Assembly: GCA_947259705.1 (NCBI GenBank)
Contig: CAMYNL010000030.1
Location: forward strand, 1-64,000
DNA: 64,000 nucleotides
Source of the DNA: an uncultured Gammaproteobacteria bacterium
Lineage (GTDB): Bacteria > Pseudomonadota > Gammaproteobacteria > Arenicellales > JAANXG01
Reading direction: 5' to 3'
Both the position numbers and the translations under genes were made by a program. The first letter of the stretch is position 1. Each line of letters opens with the position of its first letter. Below the pieces are notes generated by a model. The model was given only the letters and a program-made list of their open reading frames with translations. It had not been told where the DNA came from and searched no databases. Of the stretch, positions 8,748-16,360 are shown in pieces.

Positions 8748-8966
8748 TCAGCGGCGGCCGAGCATGCGCACCAGGCGGATGAGCAGCAGTACCAGCGGGG
8801 TGCCGTGTAGCAGCAGGTCGAAGATGTCGAGGGGGCGGACCAACTCCCCGGCGAACAGCATCTTCAGTTTTTGCCACAAGTGGGGTTCCGGCGCGAAAGG
8901 CGCCAGGGCAAGCAGTATGGCCGCGGCCGCGAGCACCGGCAGCGGTATGCGGTCCAGCCAGTTCAT
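8748..8966 (-). CDS. Small two-helix membrane protein, conserved in gammaproteobacteria
   Basis: 72 residues: MNWLDRIPLPVLAAAAILLALAPF forms the first helix, EPHLWQKLKMLFAGELVRPLDIFDLLLHGTP a short amphipathic link, and LVLLLIRLVRML the second helix. I recall the same pattern from many gammaproteobacterial genomes, where it is often labelled 'RND transporter' although it is far too small to be one. Function is unknown. It is transcribed opposite to its neighbours. Confidence 0.7.
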   Translation of the reverse strand: MNWLDRIPLPVLAAAAILLALAPFAPEPHLWQKLKMLFAGELVRPLDIFDLLLHGTPLVLLLIRLVRMLGRR

Positions 8967-9149
8967 ATTCGTCGTGCCTCACGGTCAGCGCGACACTTGG
9001 CATCGCGGAGGTGATTCTTCATGCGCGCGCAGTGTATCGCAAAAAGGCGTCCCCGCCTCGAGACAGGGTCTACCCGACGGACGTCGAGCGATGGGACGCG
9101 GGAAACCCGGACCCCACCCGGCTACCTGCCGGCGACGAACGACTAAAGC

Positions 9150-9171
9150 GGGGCCTGCTGCAGCAGGCCCC
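9150..9171. repeat. Perfect 22-base palindrome, possible terminator
   Basis: GGGGCCTGCT pairs with AGCAGGCCCC around a central GC. A short T run follows on the plus strand (CCTTT) and TTTA on the minus strand, so it could end transcription weakly in either direction. It lies in the gene-poor stretch between the small membrane protein and the TetR remnant. Confidence 0.55.
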
Positions 9172-9289
9172 CCTTTGCCGTCAACGGTTCGCGGCCGGAT
9201 ATTTCGCCGTGAAGGGGTGCAGGATACCGCCCTTCAGGTCGGTGGCGGCGGGATATCATAGCCGTGGCCCGCTGCGTGACTCGTCGCTG

Positions 9290-9430
9290 ACGGCCGGGGC
9301 CGCCGTGCACGGTCTGTCTATGCTGATCACCGCGGGACTCGAGGCAGGCGCCGGCAGCGAGGAACAACTTCGTGACCTCTCCCGCTCCACCGCGCAGCAA
9401 CTAATACGCGGTCTGGCCACGGGCCACTGA
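9290..9430 (+). pseudogene. C-terminal remnant of a TetR-family regulator
   Basis: The last 45 codons of this frame read AGAAVHGLSMLITAGLEAG, then LRDLSRSTAQQLIRGLATGH. This follows the helix pair at the end of TetR-family ligand domains (AWaLvHGLatLllxG ... LLLRGL). No helix-turn-helix is present upstream in any frame, and the preceding part of the open frame is Arg/Pro-rich non-coding sequence. I infer a leftover of a deleted regulator gene. The call rests on a short motif. Confidence 0.5.
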
Positions 9431-9507
9431 ACCGCCGACTGGCGACTCGACCCGGGCGGTACCGCGACCTCCACCTCGCCCCCGGGCACCTGCCGGCAGG
9501 CAAGGCG

Positions 9508-12500
9508 CTACTTTTCTTCCGCGTTGACCTCCGCGCCCAGTGCCTCGCCCCGCGATATACGGATATCCAGGGGTTGCCTGGTGTCCAGGTGTACGTCGCG
9601 CTGCGGAAACGAGATCTCTATGCCCGCCTCGGCGAACTTGCGGTTGATAGCCAGGTGCAACTCAGTCTTGACGTTGAGGCGGCAATCGATCGAATCCACG
9701 TAGCTGCGCAGGTAGAGCATCAGGGCATTGTCGCCGAATTGCTCGAAGGTCACCAGCGGCGGCGGGTCCTTCAACACGCGGCCGTTCTCTTTCGCCGCCT
9801 CCTCCATCAGCGCCAAGGCCTTGTCCACGTCGCTGCCATAAGCGACGCCCACCGGGATCAAGATTCGCGTGACCTGGTCGGACAGGGACCAGTTCAGCAA
9901 ACGGCCGGTGATGAACTCTTTGTTCGGGACCAGCAGCTCCTTGCGGTCCCAGTTCCTGATGGTGGTGGCACGGATGCGGATGCGGGTGACCACGCCGTCG
10001 GTGTCACCCACGGTCACCACATCACCCACCCGAACGGGCCTTTCAAACAGGATGATCAGGCCGCTGATGAAATTTGCAACGATTTCCTGCAGGCCGAAGC
10101 CTATGCCCACGCCCAGGGCGGCGAATATCCAGCGGATCTCCGACCAGCTGCCGCCCAGGGTCCCGAAGATGAGCGCGATCCCCACGGCCACGATGGTGTA
10201 GTTGGCCAGCGTGGTCACAGTGTAGCGGGTGCCGGAATTGATCGAGAGCCTCTGCAGCAGCAGGATCTCCAGAAACGATGCCGAGTTCCGGGTTGCCACG
10301 ATGGTGACCACGGCGATGAGTATCGACAGCGCGAGATCGGCCAGGGTGACAGGAACCTGCCGCTCCTCCCCGGTAACGCTGGTCGTGTAGCTCCACAGCT
10401 GGATGTTATCGAGGATGCCCAGCGCCGGCAGCGCATCCTGCCAGATCATCCACAGCAAGATACCGCCCGCCACCACCAGCAGAGTGCGCAACAGCTTGAG
10501 GCTGTCGGAACCGAGGGCGACCAGGTCGAGCTTTGGTTCCTCGATGTCGATCGCGGCAAGATCGCCCGCTGCGACAGCTTCCTGGCCCGTCTTGGCCACC
10601 AACCGCTGCGCCTCGCGTCGTTGCTGGGCCGCCTGGAACGCCAACCGCCGCCGCGACAGCAACAACCAGCGCACCAGCACGGCGTAGATAATAATCAGCC
10701 AGGTCACCAGCCACACCGACCGGATGAGGTGTTCGATCAACCAACCCGCGCTGTACAGATACCCCAGCATCGACAATAAGGTCACCACCAGCGGGGCACC
10801 GGTGCCGAGCGCCGCCCACACGTAGCGCAGACGGTAAAGCGTGCTGTCGGGGTTACTGGCCACGAAACCGTGGCCTGGTTCCTGGCGTGGATCCAGCAGG
10901 CGGAAGAAGAAATACGCCAACGCCAACATGGCCAGCGTAAAGGCCAAACGACCCAGTCCACCTCCCTGGGCATAGCGGTCGCTGGCGATCAGCAGCGCCG
11001 CGATGAATCCGGCCGGCAGGAACGTGAGCATGAGACGCCACAGGGCGCCGCGTAAAGGCCTCAGCCGCGCCTCCGGCCACTTGAAATGCACCACGGCCAC
11101 GCCCTTGCGGGCACATAGTATACGCAGGGAGTTCAGTTCGAAAAGGAACCCGGCGATGGCGACCAGCGATACGCCGACCGCCGTGGAGAAAGTCGTCGCT
11201 TCCAAGGACTGCCGCAACAACAGCCCCGCGGTAAGCATCAGCAGCGGCAGCGGCAGCGCGAGTAAGACCACCAGGCCGAGGCCGAGGAAGGTCCGACCCA
11301 GGCTGTCCACCAGGGGACGGTTGATGTCGGTGCCAGTAGTGATCATGCGCGCGCGCAAGTTACGTCTCCGCCACAGCAACAACAGCACCAGTACAACGAC
11401 GGTAATCGCCACCGGCGAATCGAGCAGCTCCGTCCACAGGGTCCGCTGCACCACCGACCAGTTCTCCCGGGAAACCAGGTCGGCCAGCTGCTGGGGCACG
11501 AGCTCCAGGGTTTCACTGGAGGCCGGCGGCGCAGTGCGTATCCACAGCAGCCACCGATCCAGAAATTCGTCGTATGCGCGGACGGCAGCGAGCAGTCCCC
11601 GCTGTACGAAGTCGAGTTCCCCGAGCGCCCGCAGATAGGCTTCCTCCGTAGACAGCGCCTTTTCGAGCAGGGAGATCCTCTTTCCCGCCAGTTCATTGAG
11701 CTGCGGTTCAACAGCCGCCGCCTCCTCCTCGTCCAGAGCGGCCATCAATTTCGCCAGGTACTCTGGAACACGCCGCAGGGCCCGCCATTCTTCGTTGTGT
11801 TGGATCTGCAGCAGGCTGATTTCCGCCAATCGGCCCTCGCGCTGCTCGGCTTCCCTACGATATGCCCTGGCGTCGGGCAGGGTGCGGCGCTGCTCCATGA
11901 GCACCCGTCCCAGCGCCTGGCTCATGCCTCCCACCTCGAGCTTGGCCCTGGCGCTGGCGAAATCAGTCTCCACCTGCTTTGCCTTTCTTTGTGCGGCGTC
12001 TTTGGCAGAATTGATCTCCTCGAGCCTCGCCGCGAGATTGCTGACCTGCTCGCTCAGATCCGCATTGCGTTGCGCCAGCTCCGCGATCAGCGGGTGTTTG
12101 CCGGCTGCCTGGCGCTTGGTCGCCTGCGCCTCCACCTCGGCGCGCTCCGCTTCGACCACCCGCCGCTGAGCAAGGGTACGCTCCAGAAAGGCGATCCTCG
12201 TGCGTACGTATTCCGCGTACTGTTCCGCCCTGAGACGCCGGGCATCGAGTAATTCCATCCGCGCTGGCTGGCTCAACAGCTCCTGGCGCAGGCGTTCCCG
12301 CTCCGCCTCGGCGGCGCGGCGCTGCGCCTCCAGCAACCACTCCTGCGCCTGGGCTGTGGCGGGCGGCACGCCGGCCTGGGCCTCCGCTTCCCCGTTCTCT
12401 TGGCGCTGACCGCCGGATTCCTCGATTTCGGCCAGGCGGGTGCGGATCGCGGCCGGTCGCTTCGACTCCTCCTCCTGCGTCTTATAGATTTCTTTCAGCT

Positions 12501-12936
12501 CGGTTTCAGCTGCCAGGGCCATCGCCTTTTCGATCTCCAGCAGCTGTTCCAGCTTTTCCAGCGGCGTCGCGGCATCGATGGATGGAAACTGTATCGGCGA
12601 CGCGCCGTCCGAATGATCCAGTGATCGGCGGATCTCCTTCGCCTGCGTCGATGCCCTGGCAATCGCGGCGGCATAGCCCTCGATGGCCGTCGCATGCTCC
12701 TGCTCGCGCCGCAGTTCAGTGAGGATGTTCCGGTACAGCTCGGACAGCTTCTCCCTGGCGGTATTGTCCAGCTGCGGGGATGCCTCGAGTTCCTTGAGCT
12801 TCCCCTCGATAAGTTGGACATCAGGTGAGGGGAGATCCTGTTTGTCGGCGTTCGGCGTCTGGGCGAGCGCTGTTGCCAGCCCGCAGGCCGCGGCCATTGC
12901 GAGCCACCAACTGAGTTTGTGCATTGAGGACGTCAC
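9508..12936 (-). CDS. Large MscS-family mechanosensitive channel (MscK/MscM type)
   Basis: 1142 residues, close to E. coli MscK and YjeP/MscM. It has a signal peptide (residues 1-25, ending ATALAQ), a long periplasmic coiled-coil-rich region (about 30-480), then roughly ten membrane segments (about 500-930). The C-terminal MscS module includes the pore helix region (GVGIGFGLQEIVANFISGLIILFERPVRVGDVV), the beta domain (TRIRIRATTIRNWDRKELLVPNKEFITG) and the alpha/beta C-domain ending with ISFPQRDVHL. Such channels open on membrane tension and release solutes during osmotic downshock. Assignment to MscK versus MscM is not decided. It is monocistronic; the next leftward gene is over 300 bases upstream. 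Confidence 0.92.
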   Translation of the reverse strand: MTSSMHKLSWWLAMAAACGLATALAQTPNADKQDLPSPDVQLIEGKLKELEASPQLDNTAREKLSELYRNILTELRREQEHATAIEGYAAAIARASTQAKEIRRSLDHSDGASPIQFPSIDAATPLEKLEQLLEIEKAMALAAETELKEIYKTQEEESKRPAAIRTRLAEIEESGGQRQENGEAEAQAGVPPATAQAQEWLLEAQRRAAEAERERLRQELLSQPARMELLDARRLRAEQYAEYVRTRIAFLERTLAQRRVVEAERAEVEAQATKRQAAGKHPLIAELAQRNADLSEQVSNLAARLEEINSAKDAAQRKAKQVETDFASARAKLEVGGMSQALGRVLMEQRRTLPDARAYRREAEQREGRLAEISLLQIQHNEEWRALRRVPEYLAKLMAALDEEEAAAVEPQLNELAGKRISLLEKALSTEEAYLRALGELDFVQRGLLAAVRAYDEFLDRWLLWIRTAPPASSETLELVPQQLADLVSRENWSVVQRTLWTELLDSPVAITVVVLVLLLLWRRRNLRARMITTGTDINRPLVDSLGRTFLGLGLVVLLALPLPLLMLTAGLLLRQSLEATTFSTAVGVSLVAIAGFLFELNSLRILCARKGVAVVHFKWPEARLRPLRGALWRLMLTFLPAGFIAALLIASDRYAQGGGLGRLAFTLAMLALAYFFFRLLDPRQEPGHGFVASNPDSTLYRLRYVWAALGTGAPLVVTLLSMLGYLYSAGWLIEHLIRSVWLVTWLIIIYAVLVRWLLLSRRRLAFQAAQQRREAQRLVAKTGQEAVAAGDLAAIDIEEPKLDLVALGSDSLKLLRTLLVVAGGILLWMIWQDALPALGILDNIQLWSYTTSVTGEERQVPVTLADLALSILIAVVTIVATRNSASFLEILLLQRLSINSGTRYTVTTLANYTIVAVGIALIFGTLGGSWSEIRWIFAALGVGIGFGLQEIVANFISGLIILFERPVRVGDVVTVGDTDGVVTRIRIRATTIRNWDRKELLVPNKEFITGRLLNWSLSDQVTRILIPVGVAYGSDVDKALALMEEAAKENGRVLKDPPPLVTFEQFGDNALMLYLRSYVDSIDCRLNVKTELHLAINRKFAEAGIEISFPQRDVHLDTRQPLDIRISRGEALGAEVNAEEK

Positions 12937-13257
12937 GGCGTGGTCATTCGCCGTCGCGGTGCGCCTGGTGCCTCGGCTGCAAGCAGATTGTCGGTTCGGC
13001 GTTGCTCAATGTGGTTTTCATAGCAAAGAAGTTGTAAACGATAACGCTGACCATGGATGCTCGACAGCAACACGCGCTTGATGCCGATACCGGAGCTTCG
13101 ATCGCCGCGGCACGCCAGCTCTTCCGTCAACCCGATTATGACGGGTAAGCGTTTCGGGGCCCTGCTTCCCACCATGACCGCCCGCTGCGGCACCGTACAC
13201 AAGAACTGACTGCCGGACAAGGCACTGACAATGGCGGGTCTCCCAGGCCGGGCCCTT
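12937..13257. other. No gene recognised; probable channel promoter region
   Basis: Between the start of the channel gene and the end of the leftward reductase gene, only antisense shadows and short frames occur. No structured RNA was recognised. Confidence 0.45.
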
Positions 13258-14250
13258 CTAGCCGACGACCGGTCCGTTCGGCGTCACCAGTACCTTGCCC
13301 GCCCGCTCGCGCCGGGCCGCATGCGCCAGGGCCGTCTTGATCTCCTCGATCGGATAGGTCTGCTCCACCTCGACATAGAGCGTGCCGTCCGCCACCTTGT
13401 CGGCGAGTTCCGTGAACATGGTCTGAACTTCGTGGTGACTCATCCGCGCCAGGTGCTTCACCAGCCAGAACCCAGTCAGCGAGATGCCCCGGAACACGAC
13501 GTGATAAGGCGACACCGTGCAGGGCCTGCCGCTCAGCAGCCCGTAGTTGACGATGGTCCCCCCCTCCGCCAACGCGGCCGCCAGGCGATCGCAGATCTCG
13601 CCCGCCACCGCGTCGATCGCCAACGATATGTCGGCGCCGCCCGTTGCCTCGGCGACCTTGTGCGGCAGGTCCGCACCGTCCACCAGCACCACCTCGGCGC
13701 CGATGTCGAGCAGCGGTTCGACGAGTTCGCGACGCCGCACCACGTTGACGGTGCGCAGTCCCTGCTGTTGCGCCAGCCTGATCAGGTTGGTACCGACGCC
13801 GGAATTGGCCGCGTCCTGCAGCACCCAGTCGCCCGGCTGCAGGTCGACATAGCTGCGCAGCATGAGCTGGGCGGTCGCTGGATTGATCTTCAGCATGGCC
13901 AGCTGCAGGACATCGGCATCGGGCAGTTTGAGCACCTGGTCCACCGCGAGGCGCTTGCGCTGCGTCCAGTTCTCGCGCCCCAGCAGCAGCACCCGATCAC
14001 CCGGCGCCAGCTGCGCGACACCCTTCCCCACCGCGGTCACCCGCCCCACGCCCTCGGAGCCCGGTATGGCCGGCAGGTCGGGTATGACCGCGTAGCGGCC
14101 GGAGAGGGTCAGCAGGTCGACGGGGTTGATGGGGAAGGCCTCGACCTCGACCGATACCTCGTTATCCTGCGGCGCACCGGGATCCTCGACCTCGACGCAC
14201 TCGGCGACCTCGTCAGGGGCGCCGAAGGTATCAAATTGTACGGTTTTCAT
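13258..14250 (-). CDS. Zinc-independent MDR oxidoreductase, 2-enoyl thioester reductase-like
   Basis: 330 residues, medium-chain dehydrogenase/reductase fold. The N-terminal GroES-like half includes INPVDLLTLSGRY and PAIPGSEGVGRVTAVG. The segment MLKINPATAQLMLRSYVDLQPGDWVLQDAANSGVG resembles the MECR/ETR family (NPxTAYxML ... QNaAnSgVG), with the nucleotide-binding glycine loop there. No catalytic or structural zinc cysteine set is seen. MECR-type enzymes reduce trans-2-enoyl-CoA or -ACP with NADPH; quinone reductase activity is an alternative. It is the last gene of a leftward group after the HExxH protein, 137 bases downstream. Confidence 0.85.
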   Translation of the reverse strand: MKTVQFDTFGAPDEVAECVEVEDPGAPQDNEVSVEVEAFPINPVDLLTLSGRYAVIPDLPAIPGSEGVGRVTAVGKGVAQLAPGDRVLLLGRENWTQRKRLAVDQVLKLPDADVLQLAMLKINPATAQLMLRSYVDLQPGDWVLQDAANSGVGTNLIRLAQQQGLRTVNVVRRRELVEPLLDIGAEVVLVDGADLPHKVAEATGGADISLAIDAVAGEICDRLAAALAEGGTIVNYGLLSGRPCTVSPYHVVFRGISLTGFWLVKHLARMSHHEVQTMFTELADKVADGTLYVEVEQTYPIEEIKTALAHAARRERAGKVLVTPNGPVVG

Positions 14251-14387
14251 GTTGACTCCCTTCGGTCAGATCGATCGTAACCGCCGTCTTGATCCACCAG
14301 GGGCGCCGCCGTTCATCAGCGCCGTCTGCGCCATCGCATGCCGCCAGCGCGGGGTCGATGTGAGTGTGGCGCGGATGGACCGAGGGT

Positions 14388-14819
14388 TCACCGCGGCAGG
14401 CAATCGTCCCGCGACGGTGAGAAGCCGACGCGGCTCCCGCTTACCGGAGGCAGGTCGTGGGTGGCCAGGTAAAGGCTCTGGATATCGTAGGCCTCTCGCT
14501 CCAGCCCCTGTCCGCAGGACAGATGGTTAGCGTCAGCCTGCCGATACTGCATGAAATGGACCAGTTCGTGCAGCAGGTGGCTGCGGTCCATGGGATCATC
14601 GGGATCGAAGTCGTCCCGTAGCCAGATGGTCTCGGACTGCGGATCGTACAAACCCTTGAGGCCCAGCTTCGCCCGCTCCGGTATCCAGGGGATCTCGCCC
14701 AGCATCAGGTAAGCCAGGCTCTCCGGGTCGGTGCTGACTATGCGCGGCGGGGCGCCCGTATAATCGTATGCCGAGTTGGCGTTGATCCAGAGTATCAATG
14801 CGACGGCGATGCCTTTCAT
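14388..14819 (-). CDS. Secreted HExxH putative metallopeptidase-like protein (DUF6647-like)
   Basis: 143 residues. A short hydrophobic N-terminus (MKGIAVALILWINANSA) is consistent with a signal peptide. The motif HELVH within RSHLLHELVHFMQY, followed about 20 residues later by EREAYDIQSLYL, gives a zincin-like HExxH...E arrangement. The pattern of an initial STDPESLAYLM segment, a surface region IWLRDDFDPD, and the HELVH helix fits a family I recall as DUF6647. Proteolytic activity is not established. It lies between the HD hydrolase and the reductase in a leftward group. Confidence 0.65.
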   Translation of the reverse strand: MKGIAVALILWINANSAYDYTGAPPRIVSTDPESLAYLMLGEIPWIPERAKLGLKGLYDPQSETIWLRDDFDPDDPMDRSHLLHELVHFMQYRQADANHLSCGQGLEREAYDIQSLYLATHDLPPVSGSRVGFSPSRDDCLPR

Positions 14820-14918
14820 TCCAAGCTCGTGGTATGCGCTTTATGGGTGTTCCGACAGCAGCCGTCGCCGCCACCGGTTCCCGGCGCCGGGAAGCTTGCG
14901 GTGTAGTGCCGGCGGCCG

Positions 14919-15461
14919 CTAGCGGGGCCTGGCCGAGTGCGCCTCATCGAACAGGCTCTCGAGCACCTCGTGGGTGCCGCGGATCTGATCCACCACGCGC
15001 CTTGCCCAGTCAAAGTACTCACAGCGCCGTTCGACACTCCAGCCCGACGGAGGACTGACCGCCAGGTCGCGCAGGTTGCTGATCTTGTCCGCCAACTTGA
15101 CATGTCTTGCTTTGACACTCAAGTGCCTGGCGTGTTCGATCTGAAGCTGTTTGCGCCTGTCCCTGGGTAGCGTCTTATCGTCACTCACTTCCTCGACCAG
15201 GGTACGGATCGTATGCCCGAACTCGCGCTCGAGATCCGCCAGCGAGGTTTCGGTGTCTTCGACGGTATCGTGCAGCAATGCGGCACAGAGCACTTCCGCG
15301 TCAATGACACCAGCCTCGTGGCAAAGGATGCTGACCAGGGTGATGGGATGGTTGATGTACGGGGAAGACTCCCGGTCCTTGCGCCTTTGGTAACGGTGCT
15401 TGTCGGCGGCGAAGTGGAGCGCCCGCAGCACCAGCTTCAGATCATCGTTCGTGCTTTGCAT
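14919..15461 (-). CDS. HD-domain (p)ppGpp hydrolase-like protein (MESH1/SpoT-HD type)
   Basis: About 180 residues from the ATG of MQSTNDD. The metal-binding HD signature appears as YINHPITL (first His) and ALLHDTVEDTETSLADLEREFG (HDxxED), then DKISNLRDLA with the downstream Asp. Only the hydrolase half is present; the synthetase and regulatory domains of RelA/SpoT are absent. MESH1-like enzymes hydrolyse (p)ppGpp or NADPH. The gene lies immediately downstream of the ribosome-hibernation/cold-shock gene on the same strand, which suggests a shared stress-response role (inference). Confidence 0.88.
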   Translation of the reverse strand: MQSTNDDLKLVLRALHFAADKHRYQRRKDRESSPYINHPITLVSILCHEAGVIDAEVLCAALLHDTVEDTETSLADLEREFGHTIRTLVEEVSDDKTLPRDRRKQLQIEHARHLSVKARHVKLADKISNLRDLAVSPPSGWSVERRCEYFDWARRVVDQIRGTHEVLESLFDEAHSARPR

Positions 15462-15550
15462 ACGACCCCTGCAAGTTCCGCCCGCCAACCGGACCGGGGC
15501 GCCCCGGCCGTGTGCCCGGCACCCCGGGCGGCGGGTGGATCATCGGGCAA

Positions 15551-16117
15551 TCAGCCGACGACGTGATGCTTGCCGATCGGGTGCACGGTGCTGGCCTGGG
15601 GGCCCTTTTCCCCGGCTTCCTCGGCAAAGCAGACGTCGTTGCCGAGTTCCAGGTTGTCGAATTCTGCGCCGACGACGCTGTTGCGATGGAAATAGACCTC
15701 ACGACCGTCCATGGTGGTGATCATCCCGTAGTCTTCCGCCGGCACCAGCTGCGTGATCCGGCCATGGGGCGGCACCTCGTGCGTCTTCACGTGCCCGCGC
15801 TGACGCCGCCGGAAATCCTCCAGTTGACGTCGCATGGCATCGAACGCGTCCCGGATTGAGACATAGACGTCCTGGTGGGCCTGGTGGGCATCGGGTTCCC
15901 GCGATACCACCAACTCGTTCCCTGGCACGCTGACATCGATACGGACCTGGTAGAGGTTACCCTTGTGCTTGTGCTTGTGCGCCGGCTCGATGATCACGCG
16001 GCAGCTCATTATGTGATCGTAGAATTGATCCAGTTTCTCCGCCCGCTCCCGGACTTTCGCCTCGATTGCGTCGGAATGTCCCATGTGACGAAACGTGACC
16101 TGTATTGGCAATTGCAT
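15551..16117 (-). CDS. HPF/RaiA ribosome-associated domain fused to cold-shock domain
   Basis: About 188 residues from the ATG of MQLPIQVTF, chosen over the longer frame because the domain begins there. Residues 1-105 fit the ribosome-hibernation factor fold: FRHMGHSDAIEAKVRERAEKLDQFY, CRVIIEPAHKHKHKGNLYQVRIDVSVPG, VSIRDAFDAMRRQLED. Residues about 120-185 fit a cold-shock-like OB domain: HGRITQLVPAEDYGMITTMDGREVYFHRNSVV and FAEEAGEKGPQASTVHPIG. This matches the known HPF-CSD architecture found in proteobacteria. It likely binds the 30S decoding site and RNA under stress. It precedes the HD hydrolase by about 90 bases. Confidence 0.9.
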   Translation of the reverse strand: MQLPIQVTFRHMGHSDAIEAKVRERAEKLDQFYDHIMSCRVIIEPAHKHKHKGNLYQVRIDVSVPGNELVVSREPDAHQAHQDVYVSIRDAFDAMRRQLEDFRRRQRGHVKTHEVPPHGRITQLVPAEDYGMITTMDGREVYFHRNSVVGAEFDNLELGNDVCFAEEAGEKGPQASTVHPIGKHHVVG

Positions 16118-16360
16118 AGCGGACTCTCTTACGTTACCCAATGTTGTGCCTTGTTCCGGCTTTAACATTGTAGATATTGGGGCAATTCACCAATTAAATG
16201 ATAACCAAAAAGGATCGTCAGATGTTGATCCGGGACAAGTAAGCATGGCTTTGCGCTGTAGGCGACGACCCGGCAGTTGCCGCGGCTGTGCCCGGGTGCC
16301 GCCACCGGCGTGCCGCCGCGCCGGACCGTATGCCGGCGAGGCAGGCCGTGCCCGCCCCGA

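Noticed and set aside
9150-9171. 22-base palindrome considered as a tRNA-like or regulatory RNA
   Set aside because: Too short and with no further structure; best kept as a palindrome or weak terminator.
13231-14280. Long rightward open frame of 349 residues
   Set aside because: It is the antisense of the clearly coding reductase gene, and its sequence is His/Arg/Gln-rich with no domain.
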